Positions 43,625-54,126 are shown, counted from the stretch's first letter. The stretch is 64,000 bases of DNA from Chryseobacterium sp. G0201 (GCF_003815655.1 NZ_CP033917.1:1922001-1986000), one strand, 5' to 3'. The notes: generated by a model from the letters alone, not told the origin. A program made the numbers and translations.

Positions 43625-44470
43625 ATGAAAAGAAAAAAAATGAATACACTGGTTCCTGCCGGTGTGAAGAAAGCTATTGTTTTTTTGAGTTTTGCTCCGG
43701 TAGCTTTACTAATGTCATGTAATAATGATCATAATGATGATATGCATGAACTGAATTCTTATCCGTCGGAGCTTATCAGTACACCAATTTCTACTTCTAA
43801 TTTTCCGGCAGCTGTTGCAGAATCCCAGACTCCGATTGATATTATTCCGGCTAATGCTATACGTATTCACAGTAATGAACCTGTAATGCATTATGGTGCT
43901 ATCAATTTAAGTTCTGTAGCCAATAATGCAGGTGAGAATTTAAGAGTCAATGTTAGCGGGGCAGATAATGCTAATAACTATATTACTGTGGCAGGAAAAA
44001 AATATAATCTTGTTAATTTTCACTTCCATTATAGCAGTGAGCATACTGTAGATGGGAAATACAGTAAAATGGAGATCCATTTTGTAAACGTTGCGGCAGA
44101 TAATTCGTATGCTGTTTTGAGTGTTTTGGTTGATATAGGAACGGGTAACTCTTCTATTCAGAATTTATTTGCGCAGTCTCCAACAATAAATAATGCCATC
44201 AACTCACCTAATACGACATTCAATCTTTTAGATTTATTTCCGAGCAACACTCGTGAATATTATACATACAGTGGTTCACTTACAACTCCAAACTTTGGAG
44301 CAAACTCTGCTCTTACAAATGGAGGTCCGGTGGATTGGTTTGTGTTTAAAAATAAACAGCAACTTTCTGATGCACAGTTCAACTCTTATACATCAATCTA
44401 TACAGATCCTAATTTCCGATCAATACAACCTTTAAACGGTAGAAAGGTATATGTGAATCCTGGATATTAA
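43625..44470 (+). CDS. Alpha-type carbonic anhydrase, lipoprotein
   Basis: 281 residues from ATG 43625 (a second ATG five codons later is possible). The signal peptide ends in a lipobox LLMSC. The alpha-carbonic-anhydrase core is present: zinc ligands His133 and His135 in NFHFHYSSEHTVDG, His152 in KMEIHFVN, the gate Glu in SSEH, and YYTYSGSLTTPNF with the Thr of the Thr-Glu pair. The usual LTTPPC reads LTTPNF. It turns carbon dioxide into bicarbonate in the periplasm. It stands alone between two terminators. Confidence 0.93.
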   Translation: MKRKKMNTLVPAGVKKAIVFLSFAPVALLMSCNNDHNDDMHELNSYPSELISTPISTSNFPAAVAESQTPIDIIPANAIRIHSNEPVMHYGAINLSSVANNAGENLRVNVSGADNANNYITVAGKKYNLVNFHFHYSSEHTVDGKYSKMEIHFVNVAADNSYAVLSVLVDIGTGNSSIQNLFAQSPTINNAINSPNTTFNLLDLFPSNTREYYTYSGSLTTPNFGANSALTNGGPVDWFVFKNKQQLSDAQFNSYTSIYTDPNFRSIQPLNGRKVYVNPGY

Positions 44471-44513
44471 TGAAAAGAAAAAATAAGAATACACAACATA
44501 TTACTTAATTTAG

Positions 44514-44543
44514 AAACTTCGTCGATTTCGGCGGAGTTTTTGA
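44514..44543 (+). terminator. Terminator after the carbonic anhydrase gene
   Basis: An 11-bp stem AAACTTCGTCG (44514-44524) and CGGCGGAGTTT (44529-44539) with two G-T pairs, loop ATTT, then T. Confidence 0.8.
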
Positions 44544-44610
44544 TGAATTATAGTGAAGAGAGTTTAAGAAATTCTTCAAATACAAAAGCATAAAAATTAA
44601 TACATACTAA

Positions 44611-45102
44611 ATGTTAAAATTAAATAACAGCGTTTTTGAAAAATTTTCAAATTGGGCTACAAAATTTACAGGAAGCTCTTATGCTTTTATAGGAGCCACT
44701 CTTATTGTTATTGTTTGGGCTGTTTTAGGACCTGTTTTTAATTATTCTGAAACTTGGCAACTAGTTATTAATACCGGGACTACAATTATCACTTTTTTGA
44801 TGGTTTTTTTAATTCAGAAAGCACAAAATAAAGATTCAAAAGCCATTCAGATAAAGCTTAATGAATTGCTTGCTGCCAATGAAAAAGCGAGTAACCGTAT
44901 TGTTGATATTGAAGACCTCACAGAAAAAGAGCTCGACCAGCTTCATTGTTATTATGAAAAATTAGCTGATTTTGCAGAAGAAGATGCTGATATTCATTCT
45001 TCCCATTCCATAGATGCTGCTAAAAGAAATCAGAATTATAAACATGATCAATTCAAAAAAAGGCATGATGAATGGCTTCAAAAACAAAAAAAGGAATCGT
45101 AA
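44611..45102 (+). CDS. Low-affinity iron permease family protein
   Basis: 163 residues with two membrane helices (SSYAFIGATLIVIVWAVLGP and LVINTGTTIITFLMVFLIQ) and FSNWATKFTGS at the N-terminus, followed by a family motif QNKDSKAIQIKLNELL and a charged, helical C-terminal half. The family is named after a fungal protein, and an actual iron transport role in bacteria is not established. Its stop codon lies in the loop of a terminator hairpin. Confidence 0.85.
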   Translation: MLKLNNSVFEKFSNWATKFTGSSYAFIGATLIVIVWAVLGPVFNYSETWQLVINTGTTIITFLMVFLIQKAQNKDSKAIQIKLNELLAANEKASNRIVDIEDLTEKELDQLHCYYEKLADFAEEDADIHSSHSIDAAKRNQNYKHDQFKKRHDEWLQKQKKES

Positions 45103-45115
45103 TGATTCCTTTTTT
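45087..45115. terminator. Bidirectional terminator overlapping the stop of the iron-permease-like gene
   Basis: A perfect 12-bp stem AAAAAAGGAATC (45087-45098) and GATTCCTTTTTT (45104-45115). The stop codon TAA (45100-45102) is in the 5-base loop, and it works for the convergent gene ending at 45131 as well. Confidence 0.85.
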
Positions 45116-45130
45116 ATTTAAGTGTAAAAA

Positions 45131-47851
45131 TTATCTTTTCATAAAGTATCCAAAATAAGAACAGCTTCCCATAAGGTTTTTGGTAACCTCTGCATCTGCA
45201 TATTGCGATTTCAGGATAGCAAAATAGGTTCTATATTTTTGATTTTTAATATCATTAAGCTGAATTTGATAAGCATCGCTTTTCTCAGAATATTTAGGAT
45301 CGGAGTAATCAATTTTTGACGGATTTTTTGCTTCATATTGATAATACTTTCCTTGTTCGGCACTTGCCATCTGGAAAAGAACTCTTGCTTTTTGATCTTT
45401 ATTGGTTGAAAGGTCTAGAGCTTTCTTGTAATAATTAATAGCCAGATCGAAATTATCAGGTTCAATGTAAGATGTATCTAGGAAGTTCTTGTAGTAATAT
45501 TGGTATGGCGTTTTCTTATCCGTATTCCAGAAATCATATTTTCCGCCATTACTGTTGTCGATATCCATTACGAATACTTCTCTGTAATATCCTAAAATTG
45601 AGGTGTTATAAAGTAAATTTCCGATCAGCTGATTGGCCTGTGCTGCTTTTTCATCTTTCCCGCTGCCAATTTTCCTTAATTGAATTAAAGCATCGGAAAG
45701 TTCAAGCTTATTCATCGAATTTTTAATGAAAGGAAATGCCGAATAATCTTCAGTTTCTATACTAATATTGTCTGGGCTTTCAAAACTTTCCCACACATTG
45801 TGCCCGAAGATAAGATTGGAAACATTTTTAAAGCCATTATATTCGGAAACGGCATATTGGCGAGGTGTTACTTTTTGATTATTTTCGGTCCATTCATAAT
45901 TCAGTCTTGGAATTCCGGTGAAACTTTGGGCTTTCTGATAATAAGATTTAGCCTTTCCAAAATCCGCCATTCTCATTGCTCTGTCTCCATAAATTACACT
46001 GAAAAAGGCATCAATATTTCCTACATCATTGATATTTTTAGCAATAATTTGTTGCTCAAATTGTGACTTATTAGGCTTTCTGTAAAAATCTTCAACACTT
46101 TTTACCAAACTTGAATTCGGGTTATACTGAAGATCAGAAAGTTTATTACTCATCAGGAACGATTTTCCATCTTCTCCTTGTAAGAAATAACGGTTGGCCA
46201 AAACATCTTTAAGGAAAGAAGCAGTTGACGGAACCGGACCATAATAAGAATCGTAGTCTGATTGAGTACTGTCTTTCTTAACTTCTTTTTCAACAAAATA
46301 TTCCGAATAATCTTTCATTAAATGATCTTCATATTCCGCAGTGATTTTTGGTTGGGAAACAATATCGTTCAGAACTTTCATTCTTTTTATTTCTTCAAGA
46401 TATTCCGGATTGTTGGTTTTAATATCTTCTAAAATTTCCGTACTTGCTTTGTAATCTTTTTTCAAAAACTTCAAGTAAGCATCTGCGATCTGCCAATATT
46501 CATCTTTGGATTTCGTCTTTGTTTTTTCTGTGAATTTTTCAAGATCATCTAAGAAATCTTTTTGCTTTTCATCGTAGTAATAACTTTGATTTTTAGTGTA
46601 AAAAGGAATTCGGTTAGGATTATCTAGCAATTCATCATCGCTTTGGTCAGCTTTACTGTTTTCGGTTGTTGAATCTGATTTTATTCCGAATAGTTTTTTA
46701 AAGAATCGTACGATCTTTTGCCAGAAAGACAATTCTTTTTCTTTTACCTCAGGAGTTTCGGCTTTAGCCGGATCGGTGGTTGTATTTGTAGTGCTTTTTT
46801 GAGCGGTTGCATTATTACCATTATCTGTGGAAGCATAGTAATATGTCGGAAGATAACTTCTTTCCAACTCATTGATACTTCTTACGGCCATTACTTTCAG
46901 AATCTCAGAATCAGGATTAATGTCGAACATTTTTTCCATAATGGGAATTGGATTAGTAAAATCTTCATATCCCAAAAGGAAATATCCCATATTTTTTTCC
47001 TCATTTGTTCTGGCTCTTTTTAAGATGTTATTAAAAGAAGCGGTATCCGAAAGTTTCATCGAAACAAATGCAGATTTCTTGCGGCTTTTACTGTTCATAA
47101 AAACCTGAAAAAAGTTCCAGTTGGCATCACTGTTCATCTGTAAACCTCTTTGCGCACCTGCCAATTGATCTAGAGACATAAAATAAGGTGCTCCTTTCAA
47201 TTTTATAGGTTCTACATAAGTTTTGAATGCCTGAAGAGCTGGATCATAATTTCTTGTATAATGATTAAAACGGACAAGCTGATAACCATATCGTTGTTTG
47301 ATCTCCGGATTTTTTGCAGCATTGTATAAAGAGGTTAATGCAGAAATTATTTTAGGATAATCAAGATTGGTGGCATTTTTATCCGTGCTGTTTTCTCTGT
47401 AATAGAAAGAATCTGCACTTTCCACATAATTGATTTTCATGTAAGGTTCCAGATATTTAGCCTCGATCAAATAATCAATTCCTTCATGATATTTTTGATA
47501 AAAACCAACGCCTAATTTTGTGAGTAAAGCATTATTGGGGTTTCCTTTTTTCAGTTCATTAAGATCATTCATGCTCATTTTATTGACCATGAAATCTGTT
47601 TCAGTATAACTTAACTGATTATTAAAGAACTTTCTCCAAGACTCAATATTTTCATCAGGAATTTGAGATTGCTTGAAATCTGTATAAAACCGCGTTGAAT
47701 AGCTGTGAAGAAAAGGTAAATACGATTTATCCTTGATGATGCTTTGCGTGAATAGATTAAAATATTCATAATCTGGATCAGACCATGCGCAGGCATCAGA
47801 TTTCGTGTAAAAAAGTGATAAAACGGCAAGTGAAAGTAAGTACTTTTTCAT
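45131..47851 (-). CDS. Large exported protein of unknown function
   Basis: 906 residues from the ATG ending at 47851, which gives the signal peptide MKKYLLSLAVLSLFYTKSDA; the frame is open 19 codons further up, with poor sense. The mature protein starts CAWSDPDYEYFNLF and is mainly helical, with repeated pairs of helices resembling TPR units (AAKNPEIKQRYGYQLVRF, ALQAFKTYVEPIK, DLAINYYKKALDLSTN). A Ser/Thr/Lys-rich stretch (about 360-435) surrounds an amphipathic helix FWQKIVRFFKKLFGI. I do not recognise a named family. It is the last of three minus-strand genes of unknown function. Confidence 0.75.
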   Translation of the reverse strand: MKKYLLSLAVLSLFYTKSDACAWSDPDYEYFNLFTQSIIKDKSYLPFLHSYSTRFYTDFKQSQIPDENIESWRKFFNNQLSYTETDFMVNKMSMNDLNELKKGNPNNALLTKLGVGFYQKYHEGIDYLIEAKYLEPYMKINYVESADSFYYRENSTDKNATNLDYPKIISALTSLYNAAKNPEIKQRYGYQLVRFNHYTRNYDPALQAFKTYVEPIKLKGAPYFMSLDQLAGAQRGLQMNSDANWNFFQVFMNSKSRKKSAFVSMKLSDTASFNNILKRARTNEEKNMGYFLLGYEDFTNPIPIMEKMFDINPDSEILKVMAVRSINELERSYLPTYYYASTDNGNNATAQKSTTNTTTDPAKAETPEVKEKELSFWQKIVRFFKKLFGIKSDSTTENSKADQSDDELLDNPNRIPFYTKNQSYYYDEKQKDFLDDLEKFTEKTKTKSKDEYWQIADAYLKFLKKDYKASTEILEDIKTNNPEYLEEIKRMKVLNDIVSQPKITAEYEDHLMKDYSEYFVEKEVKKDSTQSDYDSYYGPVPSTASFLKDVLANRYFLQGEDGKSFLMSNKLSDLQYNPNSSLVKSVEDFYRKPNKSQFEQQIIAKNINDVGNIDAFFSVIYGDRAMRMADFGKAKSYYQKAQSFTGIPRLNYEWTENNQKVTPRQYAVSEYNGFKNVSNLIFGHNVWESFESPDNISIETEDYSAFPFIKNSMNKLELSDALIQLRKIGSGKDEKAAQANQLIGNLLYNTSILGYYREVFVMDIDNSNGGKYDFWNTDKKTPYQYYYKNFLDTSYIEPDNFDLAINYYKKALDLSTNKDQKARVLFQMASAEQGKYYQYEAKNPSKIDYSDPKYSEKSDAYQIQLNDIKNQKYRTYFAILKSQYADAEVTKNLMGSCSYFGYFMKR

Positions 47852-47879
47852 TTTTATGAGTGGTGTTTTTAAGCTTTTA

Positions 47880-48857
47880 TTAAAAATTAAAATTCTGATT
47901 AACAACAAATTTACTATCTAATTGATAATAAATAATATCAAATTGCGGTATTTTTTTCTCTAAAAAATTAACAACGGTTTGAAGCTGTTCATCAGAGATC
48001 TCTTCAATTTTTATTTTGAAACCTTTATTAAGATAATTTCCGAAATAAAATCCGTCTTTTTCGATCTCAATTTTGTTTTCTGATATTTTTTGAAAATTAG
48101 GATTGTTTAAATCTTCTTTAGATAAAGCATTGATGAGTTTATGCTTTCCTAAATGATTGGTGACAATTCCCCACGAGTAAATCGGAAGGGCAACCGCAAT
48201 TTTCTTTATCGGATAATCTTCAATGTTCGACAAATAACTTTTCAAAGTATTCACATCCAAAATTGAATTGATGTCGGCATTTTCCAACGGGGAAGAAGTG
48301 GAGTAGCACATCAAATAGACTTTTTCAACAGGTGGAATTCCGGTTTGAGCTTTATCTTTTACCTGATGAAGGCGAAGTGTACAGGTAATTTGTTTTCCTG
48401 AGATCTTTTTTAATTCTTTTAAAAATTTGAAATAATCATCACGTGTTCCGGCGGTCCAATCGCAGTCGATTTGAATTTCATTGTTGATATTTAAATGATA
48501 TTCTGTCGTTTTCTTTTGAACTAATTGATTGATTTTTTCGGCTAAAAATTTAATTTCATCTTGTGAAATATTCAATAAGGTTCGATTCGTTATAAAAACG
48601 GTTGGAACAATTTGTTTGTTGGTCTGGAAACTTTTGTCTTTCGTAATAACTGCAATCGGCTGAAATTTCCCTTCCACTTTATCTACATCAAAAAACCGTG
48701 TGTATAAATAAGGAACGGTAGCCTTGTCTAAAACTTTTTTCTCTTTCTGATCTAATGAAAGTTTCGTTTTCCAGTAATAGAAAGTATATGAATGATCATT
48801 TTTCTTATTGCATGAAACAATTAGAAAAAGAAAGAATACTATTTTTAGGATTTTCAT
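47880..48857 (-). CDS. Uncharacterised lipoprotein, possible TIM-barrel fold
   Basis: 325 residues with lipobox LIVSC. Strand-like segments follow each other in the order seen in a TIM barrel: EIQIDCDWTAGTRDDYFKFL, ITCTLRLHQV, VYLMCYSTSSP, IKKIAVALPIYSWG. The DCDW and LPIYSWG segments recall glycosidase-like barrels, but I cannot name a family or catalytic residues. Its start overlaps the stop of the upstream gene (TAATG, one shared base), and the 906-residue gene follows after 28 bases, so the three are an operon. Confidence 0.7.
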   Translation of the reverse strand: MKILKIVFFLFLIVSCNKKNDHSYTFYYWKTKLSLDQKEKKVLDKATVPYLYTRFFDVDKVEGKFQPIAVITKDKSFQTNKQIVPTVFITNRTLLNISQDEIKFLAEKINQLVQKKTTEYHLNINNEIQIDCDWTAGTRDDYFKFLKELKKISGKQITCTLRLHQVKDKAQTGIPPVEKVYLMCYSTSSPLENADINSILDVNTLKSYLSNIEDYPIKKIAVALPIYSWGIVTNHLGKHKLINALSKEDLNNPNFQKISENKIEIEKDGFYFGNYLNKGFKIKIEEISDEQLQTVVNFLEKKIPQFDIIYYQLDSKFVVNQNFNF

Positions 48858-49270
48858 TATTGATAAAATGCGCTGTCACAAATACAACTTCCGCTTTCTG
48901 TTTCTGAAACAGAGCAGCAGTCTTCGGATTTTGAAATGTTTCCTTTTTCGTCCGTCATATAGATTTTCTCTTTATCAAATTTTACATAAAAAGTTTCATT
49001 AAAACTATTAAAATGGACTTTCATGACTTTCGGGTTGTATTTTCCGGCATTCATTTCTTCTTTGGTTTCTTCACCACTAGCCTGATTAACCTGTACAAGC
49101 CCGAAATGAACATCACCATTTTTCTTTACATCCACATAGTAAGCCGGAGTTCCAGTTCCGCTATAGCCTTCAAGGATGTTGAAATCTCTTTTTCCTGTAA
49201 AAGGAGCTTTAGACTGAGCAAAAGACAGCATGCTGATGCATAAAATAAATAAGCAGAAAACCTTTTTCAT
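48857..49270 (-). CDS. Small exported protein with Cys cluster at the C-terminus
   Basis: 137 residues from the ATG ending at 49270, giving a signal peptide MKKVFCLFILCISMLSFAQ; a start further up adds a non-hydrophobic stretch and is rejected. The body reads as beta strands (PAYYVDVKKNGDVHFGLVQV, VKFDKEKIYMTDEKG). The tail DCCSVSETESGSCICDSAFYQ-type segment has four cysteines. Function unknown. First gene of the three-gene unit with 47880 and 45131. Confidence 0.7.
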   Translation of the reverse strand: MKKVFCLFILCISMLSFAQSKAPFTGKRDFNILEGYSGTGTPAYYVDVKKNGDVHFGLVQVNQASGEETKEEMNAGKYNPKVMKVHFNSFNETFYVKFDKEKIYMTDEKGNISKSEDCCSVSETESGSCICDSAFYQ

Positions 49271-49401
49271 ATTTTTTTTCTCAAAATTAAAGATATTCAA
49301 GCAAAAATTAAACCGTAAAAACACGGTGATTGCTTTTAGAAGAGGTTTTAAGTAATAGCATTTTTTAATTTTTTAAACGCTATATTTTTTTTAAAAATAA
49401 A

Positions 49402-49427
49402 AAACCATCCCAAAATTGGAATGGTTT
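49402..49427 (-). terminator. Terminator at the end of the glycerol operon
   Basis: On the minus strand AAACCATTCC (complement of 49418-49427) pairs with GGGATGGTTT (complement of 49402-49411) with one G-U pair, and is followed by T. Confidence 0.8.
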
Positions 49428-49449
49428 GTAAATTACTAACAATTTTTAT

Positions 49450-50253
49450 TTAAAATACCGTTGCAGCCAGTTGAATCCTTGCATATTTGTTCGAAGGATT
49501 CCACATCGCCATCATAGAAACGGGAAGGCTGTAGTGATCTGTGATTTTAACGGTTTTGGTGGCTTTAACACCAGTATTTACGATGTCGAAACTATTCTTT
49601 CCGTTACCATAAAGAAAGGTTTGATCATTAAGAGCGAAGCCAGCACCAACAAACGCGTCCAGATTTACTTTTTTACCAGAAATTACGGGATAGCTTACCT
49701 GTACATAGGTAGAATATTTATTCTTTTTATAGCTTCCGTCTGGTTCTAAAACAACTTCTCCGGCGTTCGCTCCTCCGTAAAGCATAATATCTGCTTCAAC
49801 ATTGATAGGAAATGAAGGTCCGAAAGTATAATTGGTTCTTAAATCAATAATATGAGCCGTTCTTCTGTTTGAATAATGGAAAATATCTTCTGATGCAATT
49901 GCCGTGTTGATGTTTCTAGAATTAAATAAATCCCACAACCCAATATAAAAACGTCCGTTTGAATATTGAACATAATAATTGATTTCTTTATAATGGGTTC
50001 CGTCTTTATCATCAGTTAAAGAAGAGGCTCCCCAAATTCCGACTTTCCATTTTTTTTCTGCATCCAGAGCGTAAGATAGATTTCCCATCACAACAGGTTT
50101 GTCGGTAATGATCAATCCTCTCCAAAGGTGGTTGTTCTGAATGTTTGCAGTGAAATCTAATCTGTTGTCATCTTTAATTTCTTCAGCTTCTTGAGCAAAA
50201 AGCTTCCCTATGCCCAGGGTTACCAGGCAGATAATTGTTACGAATTTTTTCAT
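49450..50253 (-). CDS. Predicted outer-membrane beta-barrel protein of the glycerol operon
   Basis: 267 residues. The signal peptide ends GKLFAQ; amphipathic strands follow (RLDFTANIQNNHLWRGLII, FYIGLWDLFNSRN, VSYPVISGKKVNLDAFVGAG) up to the C-terminal ARIQLAATVF, ending in Phe as outer-membrane barrels often do. It starts 6 bases after glpF and is the last gene of the glp set, so it may be the outer-membrane route for glycerol or glycerol phosphate. That role is inferred from position. Confidence 0.75.
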   Translation of the reverse strand: MKKFVTIICLVTLGIGKLFAQEAEEIKDDNRLDFTANIQNNHLWRGLIITDKPVVMGNLSYALDAEKKWKVGIWGASSLTDDKDGTHYKEINYYVQYSNGRFYIGLWDLFNSRNINTAIASEDIFHYSNRRTAHIIDLRTNYTFGPSFPINVEADIMLYGGANAGEVVLEPDGSYKKNKYSTYVQVSYPVISGKKVNLDAFVGAGFALNDQTFLYGNGKNSFDIVNTGVKATKTVKITDHYSLPVSMMAMWNPSNKYARIQLAATVF

Positions 50254-50259
50254 GGATAA

Positions 50260-50991
50260 TTAGTTTAAAACACTGTAGAGTAATGCTGCTAAAACGGCTC
50301 CTAAAATTGGTCCTGCAACAGGAATCCATGCATATCCCCAATCACTGCTTCCTTTAATCGGAAGAATGGAGTGCATAATTCTTGGTCCGAGATCTCTCGC
50401 CGGATTGATGGCGTAACCTGTAGTTCCACCTAATGAAAGACCGATAGCCCAAACTAAGAAAGCAACAGGTACTGCTCCGATAGAGCCTAATCCTATTTTT
50501 GCTGTAGTATCGGTGTGTAAAGAAAGGCTGGGATCTGCAAAATAAAAGATTACAAAAACAAGTACAAAAGTTCCGATCGTTTCACTAATGAAATTTGAAG
50601 AAACTTTCCTGATTGCCGGACCGGTACTGAAACAAGCGAGTTTGCCTCCTTCATCTTCGGTGATCGCAAAATGATCTTTATAAAATAGCCAAACGAGAAA
50701 TGCTCCCAATGCGGCTCCGATCATTTGGGCTGCAATATATGTAGGAACAAGATCCCACGAGAATTTTCCTGCAACTGCCAAACCAATTGTAACGGCTGGA
50801 TTCAAGTGAGCGCCACTGATGGGACCTGCTACCTGAACGCCTACAAAGACCGCCAGTGCCCATGCTGTGGAAATAACGATCCATCCGGAATTATTTCCTT
50901 TGGTGTCTTTCAAAACAACGTTTGCTACAACGCCGTTACCCAATAGTATAAGAAGCATTGTGCCAATTATTTCTGCTATAAAAGGTGTCAT
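50260..50991 (-). CDS. glpF: Glycerol uptake facilitator (aquaporin family)
   Basis: 243 residues with six membrane helices and two half-helices. The two pore motifs are GAHLNPAVTIG and GYAINPARDLGPR; the Asp after the second NPAR is the mark of glycerol facilitators as against water-only aquaporins. It lets glycerol diffuse into the cell, where GlpK traps it. It lies 32 bases after glpK and 6 bases before the barrel gene. Confidence 0.95.
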   Translation of the reverse strand: MTPFIAEIIGTMLLILLGNGVVANVVLKDTKGNNSGWIVISTAWALAVFVGVQVAGPISGAHLNPAVTIGLAVAGKFSWDLVPTYIAAQMIGAALGAFLVWLFYKDHFAITEDEGGKLACFSTGPAIRKVSSNFISETIGTFVLVFVIFYFADPSLSLHTDTTAKIGLGSIGAVPVAFLVWAIGLSLGGTTGYAINPARDLGPRIMHSILPIKGSSDWGYAWIPVAGPILGAVLAALLYSVLN

Positions 50992-51023
50992 ATTCGTATT
51001 TTTTTATGTGAGAAAAGTTAGTC

Positions 51024-52514
51024 TTAGATCCAGCTTTGAGAACGCTTTACAGCTTTGCTCCAGAAATGGATCATTTTAGCTGCTTTCTCTTTTTCCAATT
51101 GAGGGTGGAAATCTTTATCTACGATCCATTGAGATTGAATTTCATCAATGTTTTTCCAGTATCCGACAGCAAGACCTGCAAGATAAGCTGCGCCTAGAGC
51201 AGTTGTTTCTAAAGTCTTTGGTCTCGTAATCTTAACTGAGAAAAGATCAGACTGAATCTGCATTAATAAATCACTTGCAGAAGCGCCACCATCAACTCTT
51301 AGTTCAAGACTTGGTCTTCCGGAATCTGCTTCCATTGCTTTTACAATATCATACACCTGAAAAGCAATTCCTTCCAAAGTTGCTCTTGCAATGTGTCCGT
51401 TGGTGGTTCCACGAGTCACTCCTACGATAGTTCCTCTTGCATATTGATCCCAATAAGGAGCTCCTAAACCAGTTAATGCAGGAACAAAATAAACTCCGCC
51501 ATTGTCTTCTACTGTTTTCGCAAGATCATTTACTTCTTCGGCTGAGTTGATCAGTTTAAGTCCATCTCTTAACCATTGTATCGCTGCACCTCCTACAAAT
51601 ACACTTCCTTCTAAAGCATAATTTACTTCTCCATTTATTTTCCACGCAACTGTCGTCAGAAGGTTGTTTTTTGATTCTACCGCTTCTTTTCCTGTATTCA
51701 TTAATAAAAAGCATCCGGTTCCGTAGGTATTTTTTACCATTCCCGGAGTGGTGCACATTTGTCCGAATAGAGCAGCCTGTTGATCTCCCGCAATTCCGGC
51801 AATAGGAATTTTAGTTGAAAATAAAGTGGTTGCTGTTTCACCGTAAATTTCACTGCTTTGCTTTACTTCAGGTAAAATAGCTCTTGGAATATTGAATAAT
51901 TCCAACAAATCATTATCCCAATCTAAGGTGTGAATATTCAGAAGCATTGTTCTGCTGGCGTTCGAAACATCAGTGATAAACATTTTTCCGCGGGTAAGCT
52001 TCCAAACTAGCCAAGTATCGACGGTTCCGAAACAAAGTTTTCCGGCTTCGGCTTTTTCTCTTGCTCCTTCAACATTATCTAATATCCATTTTAATTTTGT
52101 TGCAGAAAAATAAGCATCCAAAACAAGACCTGTCTTCTTTTTGATCATTTCGGTGTGACCTTCTGCTTTTAGTTCATCGCAGTATTTTGATGTTCTTCTG
52201 TCTTGCCAGACAATAGCATTGTAAACGGGTTCACCGGATTCTTTATCCCAGACGACAGTAGTTTCACGTTGGTTGGTGATTCCGATGGCGGCAACTTCCA
52301 GCCCCGAAATTCCGGCTTTTGCAATGACTTCTGCTGCTACTGAGATCTGCGATGACCAAATTTCATTAGGATCATGCTCAACCCAACCTGGAGTGGGGTA
52401 GATCTGTTCAAAACTCTTTTGGGAGATATATTCTATTTCTCCACTGTGGTTGAATAAAATGGCTCTAGAAGAGGTAGTGCCTTGATCTAAAGCGAGAATT
52501 AATTTTTCACGCAT
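51024..52514 (-). CDS. glpK: Glycerol kinase
   Basis: 496 residues, the typical length of the FGGY kinase family. Signatures are [20 protein letters not shown] at the N-terminus, WQDRRT, the catalytic region [13 protein letters not shown], and the C-terminal [16 protein letters not shown]. It makes glycerol 3-phosphate with ATP. It follows glpD by 8 bases. Confidence 0.97.
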   Translation of the reverse strand: MREKLILALDQGTTSSRAILFNHSGEIEYISQKSFEQIYPTPGWVEHDPNEIWSSQISVAAEVIAKAGISGLEVAAIGITNQRETTVVWDKESGEPVYNAIVWQDRRTSKYCDELKAEGHTEMIKKKTGLVLDAYFSATKLKWILDNVEGAREKAEAGKLCFGTVDTWLVWKLTRGKMFITDVSNASRTMLLNIHTLDWDNDLLELFNIPRAILPEVKQSSEIYGETATTLFSTKIPIAGIAGDQQAALFGQMCTTPGMVKNTYGTGCFLLMNTGKEAVESKNNLLTTVAWKINGEVNYALEGSVFVGGAAIQWLRDGLKLINSAEEVNDLAKTVEDNGGVYFVPALTGLGAPYWDQYARGTIVGVTRGTTNGHIARATLEGIAFQVYDIVKAMEADSGRPSLELRVDGGASASDLLMQIQSDLFSVKITRPKTLETTALGAAYLAGLAVGYWKNIDEIQSQWIVDKDFHPQLEKEKAAKMIHFWSKAVKRSQSWI

Positions 52515-52522
52515 GCTGTATA

Positions 52523-54121
52523 TTAATTAAGGTTGATTGTTTTCGGAGAGTATGGTATTAATAAATAACCTTTTGCTAATTCAATGAATTCCTTTTCCTG
52601 CTGCAATGCCCATTCCTGTGAAAGTCCTCTTTCTTCTGCAATAGTCACTGCTACTTTGTGAGCGCTGTCTATGGCTGCTCTTGCGTCTAAAAATAGCATA
52701 CGGACTCTTCGTGCCAGAACGTCTTCAATTGTTTCTGCCATTTCATATCGTACTGCCCAGACGATTTCTGCGACTGTGAATGGATGATCCGGATGGATCT
52801 TTTCTGAATATCCAGGATTGCTTTCCTGCAATTTTTTGATAGAAGGAATATCTGAACCGTAAACATATAAATGACTGCTTCTGTCAACCAGATCAGCTTT
52901 CATATTGCCATGAATAGATAAGTTTTCTGTTTTGGAAGTTGTGATACCCAGTTTATGTATTTCCATGGCTTTGTTGATGGTGTCTTCCGCCATTTTACGG
53001 TAGGTTGTCCATTTTCCACCGATAATAGAAACCAATCCTGTATCAGATGTGATGACTTTGTGACTTCTTGAAACTTCTTTAGTGCTTTTACCTTCGCCTT
53101 CGGGAGCTGCAAGAGGTCTTAATCCTGCGAAGACAGATTTTACGTCTTCACGGGTTGGTTTTTTTGATAAATATTGTCTTGCTGTGGTTAAAACGAAATT
53201 AATTTCTTCTTCCAACGCTCTAGGTTCAAAACTTTCGTTTTCCAATAAAGTATCAGTTGTTCCTACCAACGCTCTGTCGTGCCACGGAACAACAAATAAA
53301 ACTCTTCCGTCTGAGGTTTTAGGAATCATTATCGCATCATCGCTTTTTAAGAATGATTTATCTAAAACTAAGTGAATTCCCTGGCTGGGAACAACTAGTT
53401 TACCATGCTTGGGATTATTCATATTCAAAATATCGTTGGTGAATACTCCTGTTGCGTTGATGACTACTTTTGTGTGTATTTCGTATTGCTTTTGTGTAAA
53501 TTGATCTTCTGCAAGTACACCGCTTATTTTTCCTGAAGCATTTTTAAGAAGGTTAATTACTTTTAAATAATTAATAACACTTCCTCCTTTTTCAATAATT
53601 GTTTGAGCTAAATTAATTGCCAAACGAGCATCGTCAAATTGCCCATCCTGATACACAACTCCGCTCATCAGATTTTTCTGTTCAATCGTTGGAAGTTTGC
53701 TTACGGTTTTAGACTTACTTATATATTGAGTTCTTCCAAGGCTTAATTTCCCGGCAAGGAAATCATAGATAGATAATCCTATTTTATAATAAATTCCGCC
53801 CCACCATGTATAGTTGGGAATGATGAAAGATTGGTTTTTTACAACATGCGCTGCATTTTGTGCAAGCAAGCCTCTTTCTTTTAATGCTTCTTTTACCAGG
53901 CCGATATCTCCCTGAGCAAGATATCTTACGCCACCATGTACGAGTTTCGTACTTCTGCTGGAAGTGGCTTTTGCAAAATCATGAGATTCTATCAATAAAG
54001 TTTTGAATCCTCTGCTTGTTGCATCTAATGCTGAACCTAAGCCACTGGCTCCTCCTCCTATGATAATAAAATCCCACTCCTGAGTATTGGCTAATTTATT
54101 TAGTTCTTCATTTCGTTTCAT
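52523..54121 (-). CDS. glpD: Glycerol-3-phosphate dehydrogenase/oxidase (FAD)
   Basis: 532 residues from the ATG ending at 54121; an ATG nine codons further up is also open, but it lies near the putative operator. The Rossmann FAD motif is [26 protein letters not shown] near residue 20, followed by [15 protein letters not shown], and the C-terminal helical domain has [31 protein letters not shown] sequence. It oxidises glycerol 3-phosphate to dihydroxyacetone phosphate and sends electrons to quinones. It is the first gene of glpD-glpK-glpF-OMP and is divergent from glpR. Confidence 0.95.
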   Translation of the reverse strand: MKRNEELNKLANTQEWDFIIIGGGASGLGSALDATSRGFKTLLIESHDFAKATSSRSTKLVHGGVRYLAQGDIGLVKEALKERGLLAQNAAHVVKNQSFIIPNYTWWGGIYYKIGLSIYDFLAGKLSLGRTQYISKSKTVSKLPTIEQKNLMSGVVYQDGQFDDARLAINLAQTIIEKGGSVINYLKVINLLKNASGKISGVLAEDQFTQKQYEIHTKVVINATGVFTNDILNMNNPKHGKLVVPSQGIHLVLDKSFLKSDDAIMIPKTSDGRVLFVVPWHDRALVGTTDTLLENESFEPRALEEEINFVLTTARQYLSKKPTREDVKSVFAGLRPLAAPEGEGKSTKEVSRSHKVITSDTGLVSIIGGKWTTYRKMAEDTINKAMEIHKLGITTSKTENLSIHGNMKADLVDRSSHLYVYGSDIPSIKKLQESNPGYSEKIHPDHPFTVAEIVWAVRYEMAETIEDVLARRVRMLFLDARAAIDSAHKVAVTIAEERGLSQEWALQQEKEFIELAKGYLLIPYSPKTINLN

Positions 54122-54126
54122 AATAC

